Assembly: GCA_017479385.1 (NCBI GenBank)
Contig: JAFVCE010000013.1
Coordinates: 152,526-216,525, forward strand
Length of the DNA: 64,000 nt
Reading direction: 5' to 3'
DNA from: Bacteroidales bacterium
GTDB taxonomy: Bacteria > Bacteroidota > Bacteroidia > Bacteroidales > P3
In this document: in pieces, positions 38,430 through 46,244 of the stretch
Layout: each line of letters begins with the position of its first letter
Numbering within the stretch: position 1 is the stretch's first letter
Notes under the pieces: generated by a model
The model's database searches: none
Seen by the model: the letters and a program-made list of their open reading frames with translations, nothing else
Told to the model about the DNA's origin: nothing
Program-made: the position numbers and the translations under genes

Positions 38430-38484
38430 CTTGTTTTGTTATAGGGGGTTTCCTTCTGATAATGAAGGCTTTGCAAGTACCCCT
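38430..38484 (-). promoter_or_regulatory. PreQ1-I riboswitch with an additional hairpin
   Basis: In the queC leader (minus strand) AGGGG (38484-38480) pairs with CCCCU (38447-38443) as P1. The loop CUUG (38477-38474) pairs with the tail CAAG (38433-38430) as the P2 pseudoknot. The base right after CUUG is C38473, in the place of the cytosine that pairs with preQ1 in known class I aptamers. The tail UAACAAAACAAG is identical to part of the well-studied Thermoanaerobacter aptamer. Unusually, the P1 loop also holds a 5-bp hairpin CCUUC/GAAGG. The P2 tail ends 7 bases before the ATG, so ligand binding would hide the ribosome-binding region of queC. Confidence 0.82.
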
Positions 38485-38503
38485 CGACACAATTGTCGTT
38501 CTG

Positions 38504-38511
38504 CAAAGTTA
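38504..38511 (-). promoter_or_regulatory. -7 element of the que operon
   Basis: CAAAGTTA on the plus strand reads TAACTTTG on the minus strand, about 20 bases before the riboswitch. It gives a leader of about 75 bases. A small hairpin CGACA/UGUCG sits between start site and aptamer. Confidence 0.65.
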
Positions 38512-38556
38512 CGAATAAAAATCGGATTGCGCAGACAAATCTTTTCGAAAATAATG

Positions 38557-39318
38557 TTAAAATCGGCTTGCTCTCTGATTTTCAAACCAGAAGGCCTCGC
38601 TCAGGTCGGCCTGCCGGTGGAGCATGGCGAGCCCGTCGAGGGTCGTTGCACCGCGCTCTGAGGCTTGGCGCAGCAGCAGGGTAGGGCGAGGGGTGTAAAT
38701 CAGGTCGCAGACCAGGTGGCGCTCGGTCAGCACATCGGGCCACGGCCATGGCGAGGCGTCGGGGCTATGGCCCGTCATGCCCACCGGCGTGGCGTTGACG
38801 ATGAGGGTCGCCGCGGTGGCTGCGGTGCGCGCCTCGGAGTAGCCAATGCAGTCGTGGCCAGCAGCGGTGCCGCGGCGGCTAACGCGACAAATGTTTTCGA
38901 CCCCCAAACGCCGCAGGGCGTGGACGGCCGCCAGCGAGGCGCCACCGGTGCCGAGCACGAGGGCCGCGGTGTGCCACGGCTGCAGGTGTGGACCCAGCGT
39001 GTCGGCCAGGGCTGGGCAGTCTGTGTTGTGCCCAACAAGGCCTTCGGGTGTCACCCTCACGCAGTTAACGGCCCCAATGGCGCGAGCCTCGTCGCTCAGC
39101 GTGGTCAGCATCGGCACGATGGTGCGCTTGTATGGCAGGGTGACGTTGAATCCGTCGAGTCCTTCGTCAGCAATGAGGCCCGGCAGGCCGTCGAGCCCGT
39201 CGAGCGCGAACAGCCCGTAGCTGCGGTCGCAGACCGACTGGCTGCGCCACTTTTGGGCGAAGTAGTTGGCTGACTCTGAATGAGCCACAGGGTTCCCTAT
39301 AAGTCCAAACCGATACAT
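38557..39318 (-). CDS. aroE: Shikimate dehydrogenase
   Basis: AroE reduces 3-dehydroshikimate to shikimate with NADPH in aromatic amino-acid synthesis. The 253 residues start MYRFGLIGNPVAHSES, the substrate-binding motif. FNVTLPYKRTI holds the catalytic Lys, NTDCPAL the second substrate contact, and VLGTGGASLAAVHAL the NADP-binding loop. It is somewhat short but complete. A full promoter lies only about 10 bases before the start codon, so the mRNA is nearly leaderless. Confidence 0.95.
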   Translation of the reverse strand: MYRFGLIGNPVAHSESANYFAQKWRSQSVCDRSYGLFALDGLDGLPGLIADEGLDGFNVTLPYKRTIVPMLTTLSDEARAIGAVNCVRVTPEGLVGHNTDCPALADTLGPHLQPWHTAALVLGTGGASLAAVHALRRLGVENICRVSRRGTAAGHDCIGYSEARTAATAATLIVNATPVGMTGHSPDASPWPWPDVLTERHLVCDLIYTPRPTLLLRQASERGATTLDGLAMLHRQADLSEAFWFENQRASRF

Positions 39319-39328
39319 TTCCGACCTG

Positions 39329-39359
39329 CAAATTTACGAAAAAAAACATTCTTGGCAAA
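39329..39359 (-). promoter_or_regulatory. Bacteroidota-type promoter of aroE
   Basis: On the minus strand TTTG (39359-39356) is followed by 19 bases and TAAATTTG (39336-39329). The start codon begins at 39318, so transcription should start only a few bases before it. Confidence 0.75.
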
Positions 39360-39388
39360 AAAAATATCGCCGAACCACGTTTTTTTTG

Positions 39389-39396
39389 TAACTTTG
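39389..39396 (+). promoter_or_regulatory. -7 element of the flavoprotein gene
   Basis: TAACTTTG followed by C, 47 bases before the flavoprotein start codon and back to back with the aroE promoter. No -33 match at the usual spacing. Confidence 0.6.
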
Positions 39397-39443
39397 CATT
39401 TTCTAACACAACGAAAAACAACAACCAACCATACTCAAAACCA

Positions 39444-40640
39444 ATGCATAACACTCAACACATCTCAAACGACCTTGTCTATGTCGGCGCGAGCGACCGC
39501 CGCCTGGCCCTGTTCGAAAACGTTTATCCCATCCCCCGTGGAGTATCATACAATAGTTACCTCCTGCTCGACGAAAAGACGGTGCTCTTCGACACCTGCG
39601 ACGCCAGCGTAGCCAGTCAGTTTTTCGAGAACGTAGAATTCGCCCTTGGCGGACGCCCCCTCGACTATATGGTGGTTCACCACATGGAACCCGACCACGC
39701 CGCCACGCTGCAAGACCTGCTGCTTCGTCACCCCGAAGCCACAGTCGTCACCACCGCCAAGGCCGCCCAGATGGTGGAGCAGTTCTTTGGTCATAAACCC
39801 GAGCGCCTGCAGGCCGTCAAAGAGGGCGACACCCTCGCTGTGGGCAGCCATACGCTCTGCTTCACCATGGCCCCGATGGTCCACTGGCCCGAGGTTATGA
39901 TGACCTACGACACCACCAGCAAAACCCTCTTCTCGGCCGACGCCTTTGGCACCTTCGGTGCCCTGAGCGGCAACCTCTTTGCCGACCAGATGGACTTCGA
40001 GCACGAGTGGCTTGCCGACGCCCGCCGCTACTACATCAACATCGTGGGCAAATATGGCGTGCAGGTGCAGAACGTACTAAAGAAAGCTGCCACACTCGAC
40101 ATCCAGACCATCTGTCCGCTCCATGGCCCAGTGTGGCGCGAAAACTTGGGCTGGTTCATCGGCAAGCACGATGTGTGGAGCAAGTATGAACCCGAAGACA
40201 AAGCCATAGTCATCATCTACGCCAGCATTTATGGCAACACCGAAGCGGCCGCCATGCGCCTCGGCACCCTGCTCGGCGAGCGCGGCGTGAAAGGTCTCAA
40301 AGCCTACGATGCCAGCCACACCCACGCCAGCAAACTCGTGGCCGAGTGCTTCCGCGCCAGCCACGTGGTCCTTGCTTCGAGCACCTACAACAATGGCATA
40401 TTCACCCCGATGGAAAACCTCCTTGCCGACCTCAAGGCCCACGCTTGGCAAAAACGCACCGTGGCCCTTATCGAGAACGGCAGCTGGGCTCCGCAAAGCG
40501 GAAAACTAATGCGTGCCGAACTCGAACAGATGAAGGATATTGCCATCGTTGGCGACGCCCTCACCCTCAAGAGTTCTATGCAACCCACGCAGGACGAGCA
40601 ACTTGCAGCTCTTGCCGACCAGATTGTAGCCTCGCTTTAA
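39444..40640 (+). CDS. FprA family A-type flavoprotein (oxygen/nitric oxide reductase type)
   Basis: A 398-residue two-domain protein. The first 250 residues are a metallo-beta-lactamase-like fold with the diiron ligands HHMEPDHAATLQ and, later, MVHWPEVMMTYD and CPLHGPVWR. The C-terminal half is a flavodoxin with the FMN loop IYASIYGNTEAAA. Such proteins reduce oxygen to water or nitric oxide to nitrous oxide in anaerobes, taking electrons from rubredoxin or related partners; no rubredoxin gene lies next to it. It is a single-gene unit with a strong terminator after the stop. Confidence 0.94.
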   Translation: MHNTQHISNDLVYVGASDRRLALFENVYPIPRGVSYNSYLLLDEKTVLFDTCDASVASQFFENVEFALGGRPLDYMVVHHMEPDHAATLQDLLLRHPEATVVTTAKAAQMVEQFFGHKPERLQAVKEGDTLAVGSHTLCFTMAPMVHWPEVMMTYDTTSKTLFSADAFGTFGALSGNLFADQMDFEHEWLADARRYYINIVGKYGVQVQNVLKKAATLDIQTICPLHGPVWRENLGWFIGKHDVWSKYEPEDKAIVIIYASIYGNTEAAAMRLGTLLGERGVKGLKAYDASHTHASKLVAECFRASHVVLASSTYNNGIFTPMENLLADLKAHAWQKRTVALIENGSWAPQSGKLMRAELEQMKDIAIVGDALTLKSSMQPTQDEQLAALADQIVASL

Positions 40641-40652
40641 CCAACATAATAA

Positions 40653-40700
40653 TGGGGAAAGACAGGTGGCCATCACGCCACGACTTTCCCCACTTTTTTG
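40653..40700 (+). terminator. Terminator of the flavoprotein gene
   Basis: TGGGGAAAG (40653-40661) pairs with CTTTCCCCA (40684-40692), with an inner GTGGC/GCCAC stem, followed by C and six T. Confidence 0.85.
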
Positions 40701-40799
40701 TACCAGCCGGACCGAAATCTACCTCCACGATACGTTCTTTGTAAAAAAAAGTTGCACCCAGCACAATAAAAAGTGGGAAAGTGCGTTATTGTTGTGTGT

Positions 40800-40835
40800 G
40801 CCAGTCAGGCCCACAGCTCTAAAAGCCTGATTGGC
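40800..40835 (+). other. Inverted repeat upstream of lpxK
   Basis: GCCAGTCAGGC (40800-40810) and GCCTGATTGGC (40825-40835) pair over 11 positions with one G-T wobble, about 46 bases before the lpxK start. It may be a leader hairpin or operator. No clear -7 box is visible between 40700 and 40880. Confidence 0.4.
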
Positions 40836-40881
40836 CGCCACAAACGCAGGCTCTGAAAGATACAAAAAAGGAATATTGACA

Positions 40882-41985
40882 ATGTCGGTGCGCAAAAACA
40901 TATCGTGGTTCCTCATGCCGCTCACAGGTTGGTACGCTGTGGGCGTGGCGCTGCGCAACTTTGCGTACAATATCGGCCTTGCCCGTTCCGAGGCCCCACG
41001 CGTCATCACCATCGGCGTTGGCAACCTCGCCTCGGGCGGCACCGGCAAGACCCCCATGGTCGAACATCTGGCCAAACTGCTCACTCCCCACTACCGCGTG
41101 GCCTACCTCAGTCGGGGCTATCGCCGCACCACCAAAGGATTTGTACTCAACGAAGGCGACCCCAACCCGTTGCGCATTGGCGACGAGGCTGCTATGATTG
41201 CCCTCCGGCATCCACAACTCGTTGTGGCTGTGTGCGAAAAGCGTCTCGAGGGAATCAATCGCCTCATGGCGCTACCCGAACCGCCCGACGTTATCCTGCT
41301 CGACGACTCTTATCAGCATCGCGCCGTGGTGCCGAGCCTCAACATACTGCTAACCGAGTATAACCGCCCTTACTACAAGGATTACATACTGCCTTTTGGC
41401 GACTTGCGCGAGTTTCGCACAGCTCGCTACCGCGCTGGGATTGTGGTTGTTACCAAGTCGCCTGCCAGCCTCAACCCCATCGAGAAGCACAACATTGCCA
41501 ACGACCTGCGGCTCAAGCCGTACCAAAAAACTTTCTTCTCGTATATCGGTTACGGCCAACCTCTGACGCTCGCCGGACAACCCACCGAGCCGCTGTCGGC
41601 CGATACCAAAGTGCTGCTCGTGACGGGCATTGCCAACCCCGAGCCGCTCTTGAACGAATTGCGCAAAACCTATAAGGTTACCCATATCCGCTTTTCTGAC
41701 CACCACCGCTACACCCAGCGCGACGTGGCCACCATCACCGCAGCCTACGAGCGCCTTGGAGGCGAGCACCGCGTGGTGCTGACAACCGAGAAAGACGCCG
41801 TGAAACTTCGCTCTCTCTTTGCCGAAGATGGTTCAGTGCCAGTTTGTTATGTGCCAATCGAACCCCTCTTTCACCCAACCAACGAGCAGGATATGGACTC
41901 TGTTGTGCTGTCGCTTGTGCGCGAAAACATACACTTCTTATCCAAACTATCGGCCTCGACGTGGGCCGAAAAGTGGCACTACTAA
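40882..41985 (+). CDS. lpxK: Tetraacyldisaccharide 4'-kinase (lipid A synthesis)
   Basis: LpxK phosphorylates the 4' position of the lipid A disaccharide precursor at the inner membrane. The start MSVRKNISW at 40882 is preferred over 40831. The P-loop VGNLASGGTGKTPMVEHL is characteristic, with LSRGYRRTTKGF and LLDDSYQHRAV further on. The N-terminal WFLMPLTGWYAVGVALRNF is the membrane-associating helix. Length 367 is normal. It converges on the DUF389 gene with 11 bases between stops. Confidence 0.95.
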   Translation: MSVRKNISWFLMPLTGWYAVGVALRNFAYNIGLARSEAPRVITIGVGNLASGGTGKTPMVEHLAKLLTPHYRVAYLSRGYRRTTKGFVLNEGDPNPLRIGDEAAMIALRHPQLVVAVCEKRLEGINRLMALPEPPDVILLDDSYQHRAVVPSLNILLTEYNRPYYKDYILPFGDLREFRTARYRAGIVVVTKSPASLNPIEKHNIANDLRLKPYQKTFFSYIGYGQPLTLAGQPTEPLSADTKVLLVTGIANPEPLLNELRKTYKVTHIRFSDHHRYTQRDVATITAAYERLGGEHRVVLTTEKDAVKLRSLFAEDGSVPVCYVPIEPLFHPTNEQDMDSVVLSLVRENIHFLSKLSASTWAEKWHY

Positions 41986-41996
41986 CCTCTCGGTCC

Positions 41997-43376
41997 TCAC
42001 CGCTTGCCACCACCTGCAGGCACATTCTGCACCTGGCTGCCAGAGCCAGTGATGAGGAGCATAACCGAGTCGGTCTCTAACCTCGCCTTGAGCCAGGTGT
42101 CGAGTTGAAGGGTCTCGTTCGGGCTCAGGTGGTGGTTAGAAGCAAGGCTGACAATGGCGGCAGTAATAGAAATCGAAGCGCTGTCGGTCGCCATATTGAC
42201 GGGGGCAATGCCAATGGCCTCGACTGCGGATAGGATGGTTTGCGCTTCGCGAAGCAACCTCGGCGAGAGCTGCCGAAGCTCGGTGTAAGAATCGAGCTGA
42301 TGTTGCAAATTGGTAATGGTAAGTTGTTGGTCTTGAATGGTTTGTGTGTATCGCTCGTTATATAGGTTCAAGCTCCCCACAATGCTGTCGTTCAGTGTGC
42401 CCTGAATAACCTGCAACGAGTAGGCCCCGAGGTGGTAGTGCCCCAGGTTTTGCTCCATCTCGGCAATGCGAGCGGCCGGAATTTCGCGCCCCACGGCAAC
42501 CAAACGCAACGTGTGGCTGTCGCCGTCGACCTCGTTGCTTATTATCTCGGTGCCGTTGAGCGACGCTTCGCTCTTGATGAAGTTGCTGACGTTGCGGTTA
42601 AAAATGCTTTGGCGCACGATGCTCACCGTCATCACCGCGGCCGGAATCATGGTGACCGTCACCGCGATGGCGATGTAGCGACTCACCTTGCGACGTCGCA
42701 CGGGGTCTATGACCTGCAGGCGGTGGAACTTGAGCAGCCTTGTGCCGAGGTAGGTGGAGAGGCAGATGAACACGCTGTTGATGAAAAAGAGGTAGACGGC
42801 CCCCATAAAGTAGCGCAGGTTGCCAGAGGCCAGACCGAAGCCAGCGGTGCATAGCGGCGGCATGAGGGCGGTGGCGATGGCCACGCCCGGAATGACGTTG
42901 CCTTTGCCTTTGGTAGAAATGGCGATGAAGCCCGCCGCGCCGCCACAGAAGGCAATAAGCACATCGTAGAGCGTGGGCGAGGTGCGGGCCAGCAACTCTG
43001 ACTGGGCTTCGCCAAACGGCGACAGGAGGAAGTAAATCGTGGCTGTGATGACACTGATGACAGTGGCTGCACCGAGGTTGCGGAGCGACCGCTTGAGCAG
43101 CGTCACATCGCCAATGCCAATGCCGAATCCTGCCCCGATTATTGGCCCCATGAGTGGCGATATGAGCATGGCGCCAATGATGACGGCGGTAGAGTTGACG
43201 TTGAGCCCCAGCGAGGCAATGAGTATGGCCAAGATGAGTATCCACAATTGCGCACCACGAAACTGGACGCCGCTTTCTATGCTCTCGGCCACGGCCTGCT
43301 CCTCCTCCTTGTCGAGGCTTAAGTCGAACAAGCGCCGCAAAGTGTTTATAATCTGTTGTTTAACATTCTGTTTCAT
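41997..43376 (-). CDS. DUF389 family membrane protein
   Basis: The start MKQNVKQQ at 43376 is chosen because the -7 box lies at 43401-43408; the ATG at 43403 is inside it. Of 459 residues, the first 250 hold about six membrane segments and conserved DUF389 signatures (NSTAVIIGAMLISPLMGPI, VIPGVAIATALMPPLCT). The C-terminal 200 residues are soluble with a heptad-like stretch (NERYTQTIQDQQLTITNLQHQ). The function of DUF389 proteins is not established to my knowledge. It is transcribed alone and divergently from the transpeptidase gene. Confidence 0.88.
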   Translation of the reverse strand: MKQNVKQQIINTLRRLFDLSLDKEEEQAVAESIESGVQFRGAQLWILILAILIASLGLNVNSTAVIIGAMLISPLMGPIIGAGFGIGIGDVTLLKRSLRNLGAATVISVITATIYFLLSPFGEAQSELLARTSPTLYDVLIAFCGGAAGFIAISTKGKGNVIPGVAIATALMPPLCTAGFGLASGNLRYFMGAVYLFFINSVFICLSTYLGTRLLKFHRLQVIDPVRRRKVSRYIAIAVTVTMIPAAVMTVSIVRQSIFNRNVSNFIKSEASLNGTEIISNEVDGDSHTLRLVAVGREIPAARIAEMEQNLGHYHLGAYSLQVIQGTLNDSIVGSLNLYNERYTQTIQDQQLTITNLQHQLDSYTELRQLSPRLLREAQTILSAVEAIGIAPVNMATDSASISITAAIVSLASNHHLSPNETLQLDTWLKARLETDSVMLLITGSGSQVQNVPAGGGKR

Positions 43377-43400
43377 CGTCGATTTGGTTCTTCGAAAATG

Positions 43401-43408
43401 CAAAGTTA
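43401..43408 (-). promoter_or_regulatory. -7 element of the DUF389 gene
   Basis: CAAAGTTA on the plus strand reads TAACTTTG on the minus strand, 25 bases before the chosen ATG. Confidence 0.55.
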
Positions 43409-43494
43409 CGAAAAAAATACCAATTTTGCAGCACTCAGTGCAATTTTTGTGGATTTTTTAACAATAAAAGCTCCGTTTTGCCGTTATTTTTAGT

Positions 43495-43989
43495 ATGAAG
43501 TACAGAAGAGTCATCACGATGTTTGCAGCAGCCCTAACGCTGTGTGTCGCAGCTGCGGCGCAGAACCGCGCAGTGGTCGACAAGCGTAGCCTCAAACTCG
43601 TGGTCGTCGCTCCCGCGGGCGATACGCTGATGGCTTGTCGCGTGGCGGTGGGCGATGGCTTGGGGCAGAAAAAACGTGTCGGCGACCACCGTACCCCCGA
43701 AGGAACCTTTGTGGTTACCAACCTGCACAACGCTTCTCACTGGACTCACGATTTTGGCGACGGCGCTGGCCAACGCCGCAACGCCTATGGCCGTTGGTTT
43801 GTGCGCCTGCTTACGCCCGGCTTCAGTGGCATAGGGCTGCACGGAACCTGTTTCCCAGAGTCTATCGGCACCCGCGCCACCGAAGGTTGTGTGCGCTTGC
43901 TCGACGACGACCTGTCGCGCTTGGTCTCCCTCATTCATGTTGGCGACTCGGTGCAAATACTCCCAGACCCAACTTCCACCCAAAAGTAA
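43495..43989 (+). CDS. L,D-transpeptidase (YkuD)-like secreted protein
   Basis: A 164-residue protein with a signal peptide (MFAAALTLCVAAAAQ) and a short YkuD domain. The catalytic motif is present: GIGLHGT, then IGTRATEGCVRLLDDD with the active Cys. Family members cross-link peptidoglycan stems or attach proteins to them, acting in the periplasm. The segment VGDGLGQKKRVGDHRTPEGTF fits the domain's N-terminal strands. It stands alone between a divergent DUF389 gene and convergent rpmA. Confidence 0.9.
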   Translation: MKYRRVITMFAAALTLCVAAAAQNRAVVDKRSLKLVVVAPAGDTLMACRVAVGDGLGQKKRVGDHRTPEGTFVVTNLHNASHWTHDFGDGAGQRRNAYGRWFVRLLTPGFSGIGLHGTCFPESIGTRATEGCVRLLDDDLSRLVSLIHVGDSVQILPDPTSTQK

Positions 43990-44085
43990 ATTGTGCGCAC
44001 AAGCAGGTTGTGCGGTATTATGGCCTTACCTGGCCGTAAGTTGCTTGTTTAGTGCTTCATTTTCAGCAGTTTAAACCGGTTGAAG

Positions 44086-44140
44086 TCGGGTTAGGGAGGG
44101 GTTAGGGTCGTATTGAGGTCGAATAAGGCTTGATTTTCAA
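44086..44140 (+). repeat. Interspersed intergenic repeat, copy 4
   Basis: TCGGGTTAGGGAGGGGTTAG, then GGTCGTATTGAGGTCGAATA and AGGCTTGATTTTCAA, downstream of the transpeptidase gene. A instead of G differs at two places from copy 3. Confidence 0.85.
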
Positions 44141-44202
44141 GCGGTTACGATTGGGGTATTGCGGCAGCTGTTGGCGACGCTAACTGCTTGATATATAAAT
44201 AC

Positions 44203-44235
44203 TAACCCGGCCAAGGGGTTGCCTTGCCGGGTTGT
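44203..44235 (-). terminator. Hairpin terminator of rplU-rpmA
   Basis: AACCCGGCCAAGG (44204-44216) pairs with CCTTGCCGGGTT (44222-44233) with one bulged C. It lies about 30 bases beyond the rpmA stop; a T-rich stretch on the plus strand side suggests it may also end rightward transcripts. Confidence 0.7.
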
Positions 44236-44264
44236 TTGTTGTTTTTCGTTTAAGGATTGTGTGG

Positions 44265-44525
44265 TTAGCCTTCGACGGGGGTAACCGATACGTATGAGCG
44301 GTCTTCGCGGCCTTTGTGGAATTTCACGACGCCGTCGATGAGGGCGTAGAGGGTGTGGTCTTTGCCCATGCCGACGTTCTGGCCAGGGTTGTGGACGGTG
44401 CCACGCTGGCGGACGATGATGTTGCCGGCGATGCACTTTTGACCGCCAAAGATTTTGACGCCTAAACGTTTGCTTTCGGATTCGCGACCGTTGCTGGAAC
44501 TACCGACACCTTTTTTGTGAGCCAT
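44265..44525 (-). CDS. rpmA: Ribosomal protein bL27
   Basis: An 86-residue ribosomal protein of the large subunit near the peptidyl transferase centre. The start [20 protein letters not shown] is the conserved N-terminus, with no Firmicutes-type extension. [17 protein letters not shown] and [16 protein letters not shown] are typical. It is the second gene of the rplU-rpmA pair, 43 bases behind rplU. Confidence 0.98.
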   Translation of the reverse strand: MAHKKGVGSSSNGRESESKRLGVKIFGGQKCIAGNIIVRQRGTVHNPGQNVGMGKDHTLYALIDGVVKFHKGREDRSYVSVTPVEG

Positions 44526-44568
44526 AATATACTGTTTTTAAAAGGTTTGAAACTTGTTTGTGGGTGAT

Positions 44569-44877
44569 TTAATTGATGCTATCGATTTTGATTTGGGTCA
44601 GATAGTCACGATGACCGTTCATTTTCTGATAGCCTTTGCGACGGATTTTCTTGAAAACCAACACCTTGTCGCCTTTGAGGTGGCGCAGCACGGTGGCTTT
44701 GACCGAAGCTCCGGCGATGTAGGGTTTTCCAATTTCGACGTTGCCGTCGTTGTCTTTGAGCATCACGGTGTCAAAAGAGACTTCGCTGCCTTCGTCGTTT
44801 TTGAGGCGGTTGACGAAGATCTTTTGATCTTGAGCGACCTTGAATTGCTTTCCTGCGATTTCTACGATTGCGTACAT
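44569..44877 (-). CDS. rplU: Ribosomal protein bL21
   Basis: A 102-residue large-subunit protein that binds 23S rRNA. MYAIVEIAGKQFKVAQDQKI is the family's N-terminus, and VFKKIRRKGYQKMNGHRDY is the conserved RNA-binding C-terminal motif. It leads the usual rplU-rpmA operon and has a full promoter about 70-100 bases upstream. Confidence 0.98.
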   Translation of the reverse strand: MYAIVEIAGKQFKVAQDQKIFVNRLKNDEGSEVSFDTVMLKDNDGNVEIGKPYIAGASVKATVLRHLKGDKVLVFKKIRRKGYQKMNGHRDYLTQIKIDSIN

Positions 44878-44949
44878 TTTTGTTTAAATATCTGGTTTTT
44901 AATTCGTTCTGTTTGGTGTGCCACCTCGATTTGGTGGTCAAACGGATTG

Positions 44950-44980
44950 CAAAGTTACGACTTTTTTTTGGACTAACAAA
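44950..44980 (-). promoter_or_regulatory. Bacteroidota-type promoter of rplU-rpmA
   Basis: On the minus strand TTTG (44980-44977), 19 bases, then TAACTTTG (44957-44950). This is one of the clearest promoters in the window. Confidence 0.8.
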
Positions 44981-45008
44981 ATAATTTTCAACAAAATGCA
45001 AAAAAATA

Positions 45009-45045
45009 AGGGCTGGAGCGTTCTTTTTGGGGCGGCTCCAGCCTT
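45009..45045 (-). terminator. Terminator of the DUF362 gene
   Basis: GGCTGGAGC (45011-45019) pairs with GCTCCAGCC (45035-45043). On the minus strand it is followed by CTTATTTTTTTG, a good U tract, about 20 bases after the stop. Confidence 0.8.
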
Positions 45046-45063
45046 GTGGTTGGTTGGGTAGTG

Positions 45064-46077
45064 TTAGTCGATGTTGATGAGTTGGTAGTCGAGCGAGCCG
45101 AGGCCAATCTTGGCGGCGTGGTCGATGGTGTGCAGGCCGTGGAGCTGGTTGATGCGCTCGATGAGGGGTTGGTTGTCGTTGTCTTCGGTGGGTTTGATGT
45201 TGAAGATGGCGTCGGTGCAGGCTTTGTCGAGGGCCACGGGGTCGAGGCTGGCCATGATGCCATAGTCTTTGAGGCGTGGAGCTTCGGGCGAGCTGTCGCA
45301 GTCGCAGTCGATAGACATATTGTTCATCACGGCAATGTAGAGTATGCGTTCGCCGTTGCCGAAGTAGTTGTGAACGGCTTGTGCGGCGGCGGCCATCGAT
45401 TCGAGGAAGCCGTCTTGGTCTTCGACGTGGTTCCATGTGTCTTCGTCATACACTTCGCTGTAGCCGGCGGTGTGGATGTTGGCTTTGCCGTTCGAGGAAG
45501 CTACGCCAATGCTGGCGTTTTTAAGCACTCCGCCGTAGCCGCCCATGGCGTGGCCTTTGAAGTGGGCGAGGTTTATCATGAAGTCGTAGTTGGCCAAATG
45601 GCTGCCCACGATGTTGCGCTTGATGTGGGTGGTGTCGGAAACGGGGATAAACATATCGCCCTCTTCGTCCATGATGTCGACGCGGAAAGTAGGTATGAAG
45701 CCGTGTTCGCGAATGGTTTGCCAGTGGCGTTCAGAGCCGTCGCGCGTGCCGGCATAGGCGGTGTTGCATTCCACTATGGTGCCGTTCACTTCGTTGACCA
45801 GTTGGCCGATGAGTTCGGGCTTAAGGTAGTGGTTGTTGCCACCCTCGCCGGTCGAAATCTTGACGGCGACGCGGCCCTGGGCTTCGCGGCCGAGGGCTTT
45901 ATAGATTTTGACTAACGACTCGGGCGAGATTTCGCTTGTGAAGTACACTTTGGCTTGTTCGTTGTTCTGCATGGCTTGTTCGTTGTTTTTGCTCTTGCCG
46001 TTGCCGCAGGCTCCAAATGCGATGGCGCCAACAAGTGCGAGAGCGGTGACTTTGATAAAATGTTTCGTGTAATGCAT
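45064..46077 (-). CDS. DUF362 domain lipoprotein
   Basis: A 337-residue protein with a lipoprotein signal (ALALVGAIAFGACGNG) followed by an Asn/Gln-rich linker with two copies of NNEQA. The body matches DUF362 (VAVKISTGEGGNNHYLKP, NLAHFKGHAMGGYGGVLKN, GIMASLDPVALDKAC). Many DUF362 proteins carry ferredoxin clusters; here no Cx2Cx2C motif is seen, only a CDCDSS stretch near residue 245. The lipid anchor suggests a periplasmic or outer-membrane site. Its role is unknown. It has its own -7 box and a terminator, so it is a single-gene unit. Confidence 0.85.
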   Translation of the reverse strand: MHYTKHFIKVTALALVGAIAFGACGNGKSKNNEQAMQNNEQAKVYFTSEISPESLVKIYKALGREAQGRVAVKISTGEGGNNHYLKPELIGQLVNEVNGTIVECNTAYAGTRDGSERHWQTIREHGFIPTFRVDIMDEEGDMFIPVSDTTHIKRNIVGSHLANYDFMINLAHFKGHAMGGYGGVLKNASIGVASSNGKANIHTAGYSEVYDEDTWNHVEDQDGFLESMAAAAQAVHNYFGNGERILYIAVMNNMSIDCDCDSSPEAPRLKDYGIMASLDPVALDKACTDAIFNIKPTEDNDNQPLIERINQLHGLHTIDHAAKIGLGSLDYQLINID

Positions 46078-46185
46078 ATTGGTTTGGTTACTGTTTTATT
46101 GTGGGTGTGTGGTTGTTGTTTCTTTCGGTGCTAATGTTGTGGCTATCAGTCTTGTATGGTGTGCGCACGTTGGCGTTACCGCCTG

Positions 46186-46193
46186 CAAAGATA
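46186..46193 (-). promoter_or_regulatory. -7 element of the DUF362 gene
   Basis: CAAAGATA on the plus strand reads TATCTTTG on the minus strand, 109 bases before the start codon; the leader is about 100 bases long with no structure that I recognise. Confidence 0.55.
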
Positions 46194-46244
46194 CAACTTT
46201 TTTATATATTACTTTGAATTTTATGCAATAAATTTGTCGAACTG

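Noticed and set aside
40700-40881. A tRNA or small RNA upstream of lpxK
   Set aside because: There is an 11-position inverted repeat but no cloverleaf, no T-loop sequence and no -7 box.
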